This document shows positions 9,911 through 21,476 of a DNA stretch of 64,000 nt, in pieces. Under the pieces are notes generated by a model. The model made no database searches. It had not been told where the DNA came from and saw only the letters and a list, made by a program, of their open reading frames with translations. The first letter of the stretch is position 1; each line of letters starts with the position of its first letter. A program made the translations under genes and the position numbers. The stretch comes from Rhynchospora pubera. Taxonomy: Eukaryota > Streptophyta > Magnoliopsida > Poales > Cyperaceae. The stretch is from positions 15,423,501 to 15,487,500 of the forward strand of contig CM051460.1 in NCBI GenBank assembly GCA_028095005.1, read 5' to 3'.

Positions 9911-12900
9911 ATTATATCTTAACTTAAATAGTGGATATGTTAATTGCTAACTCCCTTTCGACATACTGATTTTTTTTTTCTATTTCGTTTCTCAAGGAAA
10001 ATTATCCTTCCTAGCTTTTTTTTCCCTTCCTCTCTTTAATCAAGGTAACGGAAAAAAAAATAAGAGAAAAACATGTGAAGAAAAAGTGTGATCTATTCAA
10101 TGAAACGTCAATCATAAATTTACGGGACCTCAGCATTAAAAATAATTAATCACTTAAGAGGACCACAACTCCATACTATCTCTTTCAACTTTTCTCCGCC
10201 CAATGCAACAAAAGCCAAGCTTCAATTAAAAAAAAAACAATCAAACTGTCAATCAACCAAGAAAGAGCAGAGGCCAAACTACTGTAATTTGGTTTCTCAA
10301 ATAAAATAAATTGCTGCAACTCACCAATTTATGCAATTCAACCAACCAAAACTATTGTAAGTATCTCAATTTCAAAGCCTGCAGTTACTGTAGGTAAACC
10401 TCCAATCGCAACGGTTGAGCCTACTGTTCCCCATTCGATGGATCTCATCTGGTCCGTCCGTCTCCACTTCGTCTCTCCTGCGTCTGACCTTTTTGTTTTT
10501 CTGGTGCCGTTTCTTTGTTGTTTCCGTGCGTTGCTTTCTTTAGTGCTTCCTGCATCTTTGCTCTGCATTCTTTGTGTCGTATCTGATCTAATCCATCTCT
10601 TTTCCGAACAGAGCCATTGGGTTTCTGTGGGCGCGGATCACATGAACTAAAGAAGGTGACCAGGGAAGAGAAGGCAAGCTATGCGTGCTCCAGGTGCGCC
10701 TGGTGATTTTGTTCAGGAGTGCTTCTAGCTCCTTCTCCTTCTCCTGGTGTGTTTCCCCATGCCATCACATTTGCTTTACACGGAGGAAGAGAAATAGATA
10801 CCACAAGGGAAGGCTGGAGCCTGGAGCAGTAGGGGGCTGTGCTAGCTAGGTGACCTCCGATCGGCATTGGCAAGGGGCTGTGCCGACCAAGCCAGGTTTT
10901 TCCTTCGTTTCTCTTGATTTTTTTTTGCATTTTTCTTCTTCTTAGTTTCTTCAGATCTGAGAGCCTATGGCCTCTCCTAAGTAAGTGATTTTCATTCTTC
11001 TTCGTCTATCTGTCAACCAGGATTGTCATCGGTTTAAGGTTGCAAATTAGCTTTCTCAAAGCTTAGTTTCTCTTGCAATTTTGCGATTCCATGATATTGG
11101 TTTAATTTCTTTTGCTTTCCATTCCCTTGCAGCTTCCATGATTTTGACCTGATTTTGACCATGCGCTTCCTCCAAAAAGGTCTAGATGGGACTGTTCTTC
11201 TACGAGGGTTTGCTTCCCAGTTCCTCCTGCTTCCTCTCTTTACTGCTGCCTCTTCTTCTTTGGTGCGTTTTCTATGCTTTTTCCATGATTTTTTTTCTTT
11301 TCTTTCCTCTCCTGCTTCTTTTTGCTTTCTCAAAGCTTAGGTTGCAGGTGCTGCTTCCTGCATCTTTGCTCTGCATTCTTTCTTTAGTGGCAGTTTGAGG
11401 ACCAAAAGAAGATGCAGGTTGCAGGTGCGGCTTTCTCTATCGATTTTTCAAGAGGTGCTCGATTGTCCTCTTTTCCTCCATGTCAGGTTGGTTCTTTTGT
11501 TTGATCCAATTTAGTTTTCTTTTTTTCTTTAGTTGCTCTTATTTCAGCTGTTTGCTCATTAATTTCTCTTTATTCACCATTCAGTTCTATTTTCTTATGC
11601 AATTTTTCAGTCAAAGTTGTATCTTAGCATTCAACATGGAAAATAGAAAAAAAAAATTGGGTCTATTTCAGTAGTAGTTTTGTATTCTCTCTCTTTAATT
11701 TCTCTTATTTGCCTCTTTTTTATTTTCAAGACATATCTATTTTAGGAGGTACTTTTATAAGTCGGTGAATGGTCACTTGCGTTAATAAGCATTTGCGTGT
11801 GTTTAGTCTTTGCAGTTTTTTTTCCCGATGTACCAACTTTTTGTTTTTGGTAATTTGTATGGTGCCGATTGAAATTTTTCTCATATGTATATTACAGTAT
11901 TTCAGTCAATGTATAATCAGTTTTGGTATGCTGATAATAAACTTCATTAGCCGATATACTTCATGGAATGTTTTGTGGATCAGATTATTCATTATACAAT
12001 CTCTTGCTAATTGAATTTGCTTCTATTGAACTTTAGGTACACCTTAATTAATTTTGGTTTCAGCAACATTGATCGTGTTCAAATTGATATGCATGTTGAA
12101 GGTTAGTGAATATCATCCTCTGAGCTCAATATATTTTTTTTTTGGGTTGATCCAGCCTATAACATTGTTAAAACACACTTGATTCTAAAAGGTCAATAAA
12201 TTAGATTTTGATATTATTGTAATTATTTATTACAGAATATTTTTAGATTTCAATTCAAACTACACCGTCATAGGATATTTTATTTTTTAGAAAATTCTTC
12301 AATTCCTATAATCAACAAGCCAACATATAGTTCCATAGTGTTTTGACCATAATGCAAAAATTGGAAGCATTTTTCTTCAGCAGTTTATTATTTTGGTTTT
12401 TCACTCCTTTTCCTCATCTATTCTTACTTTCATTTTTGTTCTGTATTTTCTGCCCTCTTTTTTCCCCTCTTCTTTTATATCTATTCACAGGTCTTCAGCT
12501 TGGTATTGCATTCTTCTCCCTACTGTCGGGTCAACCTTGGCCAGGTACATGTGCTCTTCTGTGTTTTCATATTATGGTTTTTTTTTGTTTGCCTAATATG
12601 TGGCTTATGAGAAGGCAATTTGTTTATTAAAAAATTTTCTATGGTTGGGTTTTTTAATCAGCTGACAGACAAATTTTTTGAGGGGCCACATGGTTCAGCT
12701 TACGCTATGGAGCCAATTTCTTCACCTCTTTGATACTGTGGCGCTGGACGAACAATCAAAGAAAGAACCAATTGTTCTGATCTGAAATTCTGTTTTGAAA
12801 GACGACTTCGAAAGTAAGAACATCTAATCATATGCTTTTAACATTACAGCTAAACACCCTAATCTGATCAATAAACAAATTAAACATTCTACTTTCAACA

Positions 12901-15900
12901 GGTATCACCCTCTCGCAGCTTTTTCCTTTGTTGCTTCCAAAGAACTATGGACTGAAGCCATTCAGCGGCCAAAATTTTACTTCATCTGAGAGATTCAAGA
13001 AATCGCTCACTTCATTAATAGGTAGAATGCTCTCAGCTTCCTCACGTAAGCACCAAAGCATACATACTATAATAATGATATATGATCCCTCTTATACTAT
13101 AAATTACGAAAGAAGAACAACATTTTTATTTTTGTCACATGCTCTTAGAGAAATAATAATAAGAGAAATAATAACGATAATAACAATGCCTCCTATATTA
13201 GACGCAACAGTAAATGTAACACTACCAATTATATACATACTCCAATTTCAAACTAGAAAAATGTCGATCTAGCTAACATTGTTCGAACCAAGGGGAGAAA
13301 TGAGGAAGGAAGTATTTGGGAAGAACAGCCAGAGGTGCATATCTTCAAGTTTTTCCTTATTTCATTAAATCCAACATTATGTTTTGTCCGATTATCAGAA
13401 ATTGTGGTCAGATTGGTCACAAGTGTGCATTCCAGTAAAACTTTGCTCTTACAGTGGCAAAAGTATATTATTACTTTACTGAAAATGTTTGATGAGCAAA
13501 AAAATTTTTTTTTTCTCTACGAGCAACATCAGTATGATCTTGCGATCTCCTTCGTGTTATCCACCGAAATCTCAATCTCATGCGTGTCAAACTAGCTTGC
13601 AATTCTTTGAAATTTTGAGGTAGAGTCTCTAATTGCAATTTGACAAAGAAGCAATATAAAGACTGCATGTAATGAGTTTTAGTTCGTGTGTTGTAATTTA
13701 AGTACTCTTCAAGGAGACGTGAGCTTACAGAACCTACACTAGGTTATTTTGCTATGCAACATACCTAATTCTCAAAAAATATTAACGAGGGTGTGTAAAT
13801 TGATATAATGTACAAAGTTCGATAGACTCTTTTAACTTTCAAATGGAAATTTTTTCTATTTTTGATAAGTCTGTTAATGAAAAAGAAGAAGTCTCTACAT
13901 GATGAATGGTATGCCCTTCTTTACTATTTGAATTTCATGGCATATAACTGTTTCCTCATCATGAAGTACCATAATATAATTGATTTTTGTATGCAAAGTA
14001 TGATTGAATCAATTTATTTTTAGTGTTCTCTTATCTATTTTCTAATTATAATTAGACTTACTTTACAGACTGGATTGTATGTTTGATTTTATTAATTACA
14101 CTTCGATATAATAATTTGATTAAAGTTTGCTTTTGTATCTGCAGTTGCCAATGTGAAGTGATAGGAAGTCTTGCACAATTGCATAGGTGGTTTCTTATCT
14201 CGCCTGAATATTTTTCCTCATGTTTCTCCCCATTTAAGTGAAGTTGAATGAAGCTAGAGATGCTGCATCTTGGTATTGTGACTCAATTTATTAAATTATG
14301 AACCGGTTGCAACTTGATTATTTATTTTGCTCGGTTCTGGTAGATGTCTTAGGCCAGACAGTTCTCAGTTAGCTTTGTTGATTGGGATGCTTTGGGTTAA
14401 AGGATCAGCAGTAGAATTAGCTGATTAAGGATTTAAATGCTGATTGGGATGCTTTGCATTTATTATTTGCAATCTCAGGTTTATTTGTGATTTATCTTCT
14501 TTCTTATATTGTTTCTCAGCTTCATGATTGCTCTACTTTTATCACTGGAGGGATCGACATCGTTGATCTTTTTTCCTTTCTTTGGATGTTTTGTTTCTGG
14601 CTGAAGCTATTAAAGCTTTTGAAAATAAGCATGTAGAGCATGAGCAATGAATAAAAGGTGGCAACAGGAGTACAACTACATCTCTATTTCTGATCTCATA
14701 TGGACTAATTCTAGATTCTGATTCTTATTGAGTATTTTTCTTTTTTGGCTTCTTTGACAAAAAGTGTTATAACAACATCATCTCTATTTTTATAAAGAAC
14801 ACTATTTTCAAATGAGGTAATATGTCGTCTCATTTCATTTATATATTCAGGTTATTTACAATATATTTATGTGCAGTTCTAAAATCACAAGCGGACCAAC
14901 AAGCTCCATTTGGTTATGTACCATAACACAAGACTATAAAGGTTTGTGTCAATTGCTTTGTTTATTCCCTTTTTTAGTACTATATATGCATGTTCATAGC
15001 TATGAAGCCTTCTTTATGTCAATATCTATTATTGTGGATTGAGCACATTATTGTTTTAGCTTGGTAAATTATCATAGGCAAAGAAATATGTTTTTACTCA
15101 ATATTCTGAATTGGATTTTTTAGGGTCACTCTTTAGGTTTTGGTTGATGACGTGTGTGAGTACATTCATTTAACGTATTAAGCTATCAAGAAACCTCCAG
15201 TATCGTATCGAATTTAACTTACCTTCCAAGCTAAGATTGACTTTGTGGAGGAAGAAGTTCAGATCTATTCAAGTATGAAAATTTAAGCTTTTTTCTATTA
15301 TTGTCCTTCCTCTTTCTCTTTTTTTTTTTTGTGATGAGCTTGATCAATTACATAATTCTTTAGAAAATTGCATCGCAAATATGCTTTTGTAAATTATTTT
15401 GAGGTATGACCTTTCAATTCAACTGAGTCCATATAGGTTCTGTTTAGGGTATGTGCATGGATATCTGATCAGTATTGGTACCAGTTACAGATCAAGGTTC
15501 ACATTTGCTAATAGTAAATTAATTATTTTATTTCTTACAATTTAGTAAACTTATCAGTTCGTGGATTGGAGTTTCTATTGTCCAACATTTAAGATTATGA
15601 CAGAAAAAATCGATTAATAAAAAATGATTATCTTTTTTCTATTTGACATAGTGATCATGTTCATGTAAATGCCTAATATGTTGGTGCCATTACTTGAACA
15701 TTTTACCATACTTGAAGACATTAGTTTCATTTTCTCATGTATTTTCCTTTGAATGTACCAAACTACTTCAGATTCTCATCTGCTTCTAATATTATTTGAT
15801 TTGTTTTTAGGGAGTTTATGAATGTGTCATGCTCTGTAACTTACTTTATGAATGGTATGTAATTTGGCTAATGCTGATCTCTCTATTTTATAGCTTTGCA

Positions 15901-16446
15901 ATGATCATGAGATCTGTTATCTCAATCTTTGTGACGCTCTTGGTTAGTATATTTCTCTGATCAAAATTTACTGTTAATTATTTTCTTATAGTTTATTTAT
16001 CTCAAATTTTGTAAGGGTGGTATGTTTATTTTTAAAAAACTTGAAAAGAAGATACATACAGATTAAAATTCATAGTGTGGTATTGTTAAGCCAACATTTT
16101 AGTATAATGATAGAATAATTATGGTAATAGCATTTGTCAGTATAATAATAATAATTATTATTATGATGCGATTCAATAAAATGCTATCTATAAGTTGAGT
16201 AGTAAAATAACATGGTGTATGTAGTAGATATAGTTCCACGAGGTTTTTAATGTAATCTGTAAATTATATTACTTAAATTCTCAACTTATGTATGCAATAT
16301 AATCTGAAAATTATATTTCTGATGTTACGAAAATACTTTTTGATGTTGCGAATTATATTCTCAACTTCTACGTCTGCATATTTTAATTATTTTGATGTTG
16401 CGAAATTACTTTTAAATTTTTTTAGTGTTCTTTTCCTCTCTTTACA
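9911..16446. other. Accessory region between the LSU units; candidate Helitron body
   Basis: To about 10290 this is still duplicated unit 1. From about 10330 it is a T-rich region with no counterpart in unit 2, ending at the Helitron-like terminus at 16987. GCTTCCTGCATCTTTGCTCT occurs at 10544 and 11353, and CTTTCTCAAAGCTTAG near 11052 and 11325, so parts are internally duplicated. Open frames are Phe/Leu/Ser-rich and fragmentary and I cannot assign them. The 5' border was not located. Confidence 0.4.
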
Positions 16447-16490
16447 AGGGTTGATTGATGCAAAGGAGTTGAACATTGCCATGATGCAAA
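16447..16490 (+). pseudogene. Centrin-like EF-hand exon fragment
   Basis: After an AG acceptor-like site the frame reads GLIDAKELNIAMMQRV. Centrins (caltractins) contain IDAKELNVAMRALGF at the end of an EF-hand loop and its exiting helix, so about ten residues match this family well. The match stops after AM, and no neighbouring centrin exons were recognised. It is probably a gene fragment caught inside the Helitron-like region, not a working gene. Confidence 0.5.
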
Positions 16491-16960
16491 GGGTTACTTT
16501 ATTCATGCATTAAACTTTTGTGTCCTTTTTTACTTTTGTTTTGGCATAGGTTATTTAGGACAAACACATCTTATGCAGTCAAGGCAAATAGTCAGTTATA
16601 CTTTTTTTTTAATATTTAAGTTGCTACAATCGTTGATTAAAAATAGATTATTTATACTATATTTTTGTTGAGGTAATTCCAAATCCACTGTTAAATATTT
16701 ATTGCAAATAGATTACCGTTTGGATAAAAATTGAGGGGTTGAATCTGATTTTATTCAATTAAATTTTTTGTGATGTTTATTACATGCTTTGATTCATGTA
16801 TTAACCTCTCCAATCAAAATGCTCTCTTGCCATGAAAATCGATTGCATTCACGATTCGTCCAAAAAAAATAATAATAATAAAAGAAACACCGATAAACAT
16901 TCTGATTAGATAAGTAATATACTAATATCAACAATATAGTCGTTTTGGATAAATCTTACA

Positions 16961-16987
16961 TCGCGCGAAGCGCGATGCGATAGCTAG
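16961..16987 (+). mobile_element. Helitron-like 3' terminus
   Basis: A perfect 6-bp stem TCGCGC-GAA-GCGCGA (16961-16975) is followed 8 bases later by CTAG (16984-16987) and then T. Plant Helitrons end in a GC-rich hairpin about 10-12 bases before CTRR and insert between A and T, so this fits an element ending at 16987. Its 5' end (TC after A) was not identified. Confidence 0.65.
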
Positions 16988-17628
16988 TTCTACTTAATTT
17001 CGGTGGCTGCTATTGTCAGTCAATATATTAAAAAAGTGCGCCAGATTGAGCTCATGAGCTGTTGTGTTTCTTGAACTGTATTGACTCTGTTTACTTACTA
17101 GTTACTACAGTTTTCTAATGACATAGTCACATAGATAGGTAACACTTCCTGCCAAACTACTATATAAAAAGAATTTTCATGCCCAAATTTGCTTACAAAA
17201 ATGATAAGGATAGTCATATTCTTACTTCAGATCTTACTTGATTAATACTTAATAAGGTATTTAATTCAAATCCTTCTTTATTTCTAGACAGAATTTGGAT
17301 CTTATTCAAAGTTTGGGCACACTTAAATTATTCAGATATCCTGCTGGAAGTATTAATTAATTTGTACTTGTATACAGTGGAAATTAGAAATGCTAAAAAA
17401 AAAGTAAATCTTCCGTTTTTTTTATTTACTTATTCCCTTCAAGCCTGAGTACATATTTCACAAAAGCATCCTTCAAATTTTTTCCCAATTACAACTTTTA
17501 TTGAAATGGACACATTATTTATGGATATCCATCTATAGTATGAATAAATCTAACTACAAAATTCCAACACCCCTATGCACCTCCAAGGCTCCAACCAATT
17601 AAAACAAATCAAATCAATATAACCAAAA

Positions 17629-17968
17629 TCAATCGTCTAAAACCAGAGAAGCTCCATTAATGGCTGTCAAACCAGATCGCACGAGAACCTTCTTCGCAAG
17701 CTCGAGCTGCTCAGACAACGCTTTAATATGGTGTCGGTACATGTGCACCTCTTCTATGGCCTCTTCTTCTAGCTCTCCTAGTTGCACACACAGTCTCTCC
17801 TCTTCTTCCTCTGCCAATCTCAGCCTCTCATTCGTTCTCAAGATCCACCATTAGAGCACCTTCCCTCTCTCTCCTCTCACTCAGTTCCTTCTCTAACTCG
17901 GCATTTCTCCTCCTCAGATAGTCTATTTCGGCTTCTGCTTCAATGGGTTTTGTAGTTTTGATCGCCAT
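17629..17968 (-). pseudogene. LSU-like pseudogene (second copy)
   Basis: Very close to the intact LSU at 8171-8503 from its ATG (17966-17968) to the 3' end. Relative to that copy, two bases of a CTCTC run are missing near 17835-17840. The frame after GTGGATCTTGAG therefore runs into TGA two codons later, cutting the product to about 46 residues and removing the conserved core. A one-base insertion near the 3' end also changes the tail. The original frame downstream is still otherwise open, with AEEEEERLCVQLGELEEE visible and Ala-to-Glu changes. The promoter TATA is kept, so it may still be transcribed. A real locus with a sequencing error is possible but unlikely with two indels. Confidence 0.85.
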
Positions 17969-18540
17969 TGTAGGTTGAGATTTCTAATAAAGGGTTTAAG
18001 ATGAGTTACTCTGTTTGTCTTTAACTTCGGTGGAGAAAGAGGGAAGTTTGGGTTCAAATTTTATAGGAGAATTGCGGATGGAAATGTGTCTACTGTCTAG
18101 GTTCAATGAATCTGAAGTTGGGACGAAATTGAGCTTGTGCTAGAGATGGGGTTACGTCACCACTTACTCCCAATAATCGAGGCAATTGTTCCTTTATTTG
18201 CAGTGGCTAGATAAATGGGAAAAACTGTGTAACAGTTCATTATTTCTAGACAGAGGTAACCACAACACAAATTTGTTTATCTGGAAGCATAGAGAGAATC
18301 ACGACATAGTGAGATCAGGAGATGGGTGCGGTTTTGTGTGGATGTGCTATGCTGCGGCCTGTATGGCACGCTATATTAACTATTTTTTTTCATTAATATT
18401 ATTTTATCACCTCATGAAATATTATGAGTTTAATAAATTAATAAAATTACATGTAAATTTTTTCATATTATTTTTAAAAGCAATAAGAAATAATTTATTT
18501 ATTTTGTTAAAAAAAATTCAACATGTTATTTATATTCTAA

Positions 18541-18679
18541 CGCTCCGTTTGGATCGCTTAGGAATAAGAGGAATAATATTGGAAAGTGTATAACTTTGTG
18601 AAAAGATTAAATGATTAGGAATAAATTTACGTCTAGAAAAAAACTATTCTCTTATTTTTAGCACCATCCAAACGGAACC
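18541..18679. mobile_element. Tourist-like MITE, copy b
   Basis: CGCTCCGTTTGGATCGCTTA at the left pairs with ACCATCCAAACGGAACC at the right. Flanked by TAA on both sides (18538-18540, 18680-18682), the 3-bp duplication of PIF/Harbinger elements. Shares the AAAGTGTATAACTTTGTGAA core. Confidence 0.8.
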
Positions 18680-19128
18680 TAAGTACAGAAATTATAGTTG
18701 TATATCGGTATCGAATTTTAAATTTAGCTAATAATTAAGAAAGTAAGAACTGGTTTTTGAAGTTTTTTTATTTTTTCTAGAAGGTCGTAAGCAAGAACGT
18801 GGTCGGTGGTCCTAACTCCTGCGGTACACACTAACTCACCTCTTATTTGCAACCAAATTCGGCTACATTAATAGGTTTATTACAATACACCACAAGCTGA
18901 AAGTTTGATGAAGCTCTTTTATTTAATTTTTTTGTCGGTTTCTCTTTGGTTGCTTCACTTGCTTGATTGCTTCTGAATTATTGGATGCGAGGAATCGAAC
19001 TTGTGGAAGCGAATATACCTTGGTTTCCTAAATAGTGCCGACTTGCACAGAGTTGCACTTGCTTCACCAGCACTGAAATTTCATCTCCTTCATTATTTTT
19101 TTCTTTCTTTTTCTCCTCCGTTTTTAAG

Positions 19129-19585
19129 GGCAGCTGCTTCGGGGCAGCCGCTAATTTTCATTGGCACAACATTCGTGGACAGAATTGTTCCTTTAACTTA
19201 GTATATTTATTCCAATACTATATTACCTTCTTACTAACCAAATGTAATTTAACCTTATGTTTGAATTTGTCATAAGTCCACATTATTTAGATTAGACAAT
19301 GTATCATATATATCACGCCACTAGAAAATATATTTGATGAATTTGCTCACACTGAATTTTTTATCCTTTTAATTTCTTTTTTTTTTAGAGAACTATTTTT
19401 CCTTCTAATTTCACTAGCAATTTTGGATAAAATAATTTGTTATATTCTTTTATATAATTTTAATTGATTGCTTTTAATTAAAATATTATAAAATATAGTA
19501 TTGGAATAAATATACTTAGTTAAAGGGGCTATTCTGTCCACAAATGTTGTACTAAGAAAATTAGCTGCTGTCCAAAGCAGCTGCC
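19129..19585. mobile_element. MULE-like MITE with arms of about 100 bp
   Basis: Starts GGCAGCTGCTTCGGGGCAGC and ends AAAGCAGCTGCC. The inverted arms continue inward through GTGGACAGAATTGTTCCTTTAACTTAGTATATTTATTCC and its counterpart at 19500-19560, about 100 bases each. The flanks GTTTTTAAG (19120-19128) and GTATTTAAG (19586-19594) are a 9-bp duplication with one change, typical of Mutator-like elements. No transposase. Confidence 0.78.
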
Positions 19586-19633
19586 GTATTTAAGGTAGGT
19601 ACATGACTTGGGCTTCGTTGTCCGTTTTTTTCC

Positions 19634-19781
19634 TCTTCCGTTTGGATGGTATGAGAATAAGAGGAATAAGAGAAAAAATATTGAGAAGTGTGTAACTTTG
19701 TGAAAAGTTTGAATTATTTATAATAAATTTACTCTCTTATTTTCTTATTCCCTAATTTCTAGGGCTCATCCAAACAGAGCC
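19634..19781. mobile_element. Tourist-like MITE, copy c
   Basis: CTTCCGTTTGGATGGTATGA at the left, GCTCATCCAAACAGAGCC at the right, with the AAGTGTGTAACTTTGTGAAA core between. Ends are approximate and no clear 3-bp duplication was found. Confidence 0.65.
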
Positions 19782-20110
19782 AGATTCTGAAAACAGAATT
19801 ACATTGTCCAATTCACCAATTGTAATAGAAATAGGAAAACTGTGTTATTCTCAATGAATTTCGATTCATAATGTCTTATCATATTACAAATTATTTTAAT
19901 GAACTGCTTGAATGATATGAATTGAACCTATATTATGTAGCTGCAAGCAATTTCAAAATTCAAACGGTGTTCGAAAAGTTTATTTATATTTCAATCACAA
20001 GAGAAATTATTTTGCTTTACAGAGAGACTTGATACAAGAGAAATTATTTTGCTTTACAGCAACTCATCCTAATTAATCACGTGGGGGGACCCACCATCAT
20101 CTCATACTAT

Positions 20111-20170
20111 CTTTTTTTTTTTAAATAAAGCACCCTTAGGGAGCACAATATCATTAAAGAAAAACAAAAA
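20111..20170 (-). mobile_element. LINE 3'-end fragment
   Basis: Reads on the minus strand as a TTTGTTTTTCTTTAATGATA region, CTCCCTAAGGGTGC, then a poly(A) tail. This is the usual look of plant LINE 3' ends. It interrupts unit 2 relative to unit 1 (near 10195), which supports insertion after the duplication. Confidence 0.5.
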
Positions 20171-20210
20171 CAAAAGCCAAGCCCCAAGTATGATTCCAAG
20201 TTACAGGCCA

Positions 20211-21140
20211 GTAGGGCTGTACAACCGGAGGATTCACAATTTTTTATTAATATTTCAATCCAATTCAATTATATCAGAATTAAAATTTTTTTTTAAATAA
20301 TTCATATGTGATCTAACCGAATCTATACAAATTTTTACAGATTTTCGAGTTAAACAAGTTATGATTTTTATGGTACGCAAATAAAACCAACAATAATAAT
20401 TAAATAAAAATAACTTAATAGATAATATTTTTGACAAAAATATAAGAATAAAATATTAATTGAAAAACAAAAGACTAATTAACCACGATCATTTCAATGG
20501 CTAGTTGCGTATTAAAGGTATTAGAAATAAACTATACCGATTAGAAATAAACTTCTTGGTTGATGTATTATTTTTCTTTTTAATAGCAAGACCGTAGGCA
20601 AAACTATTAGAACATAATGTTCATGAAATGCAATCAGCCAACAACATTGCTATAGGATTCTATCTATAAATATTTAATTAATTAATCGGGTCGGGTACAA
20701 ACCGAATTATCAAGAGTAAAAATATAATCCGATCTAATACAACCGGATTGATAAAATTAAAACTCGATCCAACTTGAATAATATCTGAATCTGTTAGAAT
20801 ACGAATTGGATTAGACGGATTAAACGAATTGTAAATTTTTTTTTTTTTACAGACTTACAGACCAGAACTAAGCAAGTACATGCCAAGACACGCTAAACAT
20901 CACAGAATAAGCCAGCAAAAATACAAAACACCGGCACAACCCTACTACAAAACTAATTAGCAGTAGACTCACCAGCGTCTGACATTGTGACGCATGCCCA
21001 ATGAAAGAAAAGCCGACGTGGAGATATTAAGAAGCAAATGTATAGTTTGGCCCCTCAACAATATAAAATTGTTTACTTGACAGCTACCGTCAAGGTTTCG
21101 AGAAAAAACAATATAAAAGTGCGGTAAAACACCGAATTGT
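20211..21140. other. Intergenic DNA
   Basis: AT-rich with words such as TCGGGTCGGGTACAAACCGAATTA (20685-20830), and a possible LINE-tail remnant at about 20835-20900 where a T run is followed by ACAGACTTACAGACCAGAAC. No gene. Confidence 0.35.
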
Positions 21141-21164
21141 ATTTTTTTTTTCAGCCCGTAGGCA
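21141..21164 (-). mobile_element. Ultra-short LINE-tail insertion
   Basis: 24 bases, TGCCTACGGGCTG followed by poly(A) on the minus strand. Flanked by the perfect 17-bp repeat GTAAAACACCGAATTGT (21124-21140 and 21165-21181). The same GCCTACGGGC-to-poly(A) end occurs at 40378-40428. Confidence 0.8.
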
Positions 21165-21476
21165 GTAAAACACCGAATTGTTGCGTGTTTGGCAGAGGGA
21201 GAGTATCCGTGGATGGTTTAATACAACCATCCGATATACGTTTTTGATCCGAGCCGTTCGATTTAATCTTAACGGTTAGTTTTTTTTCGGATCTATCAAT
21301 ATTGATATTATACACGAAGCATTTATAGTCGTTGAGATTAAATCAGACGGCTGAGATCGAAAATCATCCATAAATGACCATTCAGAGGATGCAGTTTCGT
21401 TTGGCAGAAGCCACAAAATTGCAGTTCGCGAACCCACGTGGTATAAAAAACTCTTTTCGAAAATCCTGAAATACGG

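Larger units (their letters stand above)
17185..20210. repeat. Second unit of the LSU segmental duplication
   Basis: Collinear with about 7630-10290: LSU 3' flank, LSU, its promoter, the AATTGTGGAAGNGAATA segment (9650 against 18990), and CTCATACTATCT plus AAAAGCCAAGC (10165-10225 against 20090-20185). Later insertions specific to this unit include two Tourist-like MITEs, a MULE-like MITE and a LINE tail. Borders are approximate. Confidence 0.7.

Noticed and set aside
12343..12630. 95-codon Phe/Leu-rich frame
   Set aside because: T-rich DNA gives hydrophobic frames; no motif or coding signal.
17629..17841. A 70-residue LSU-like protein starting inside the second copy
   Set aside because: The start is TTG, and the true ATG frame ends early after a 2-bp deletion; treated as a pseudogene.
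20575..20605. A further ultra-short insertion with ACCGTAGGC next to a T run
   Set aside because: No flanking direct repeat was found, so it was left out of the set.
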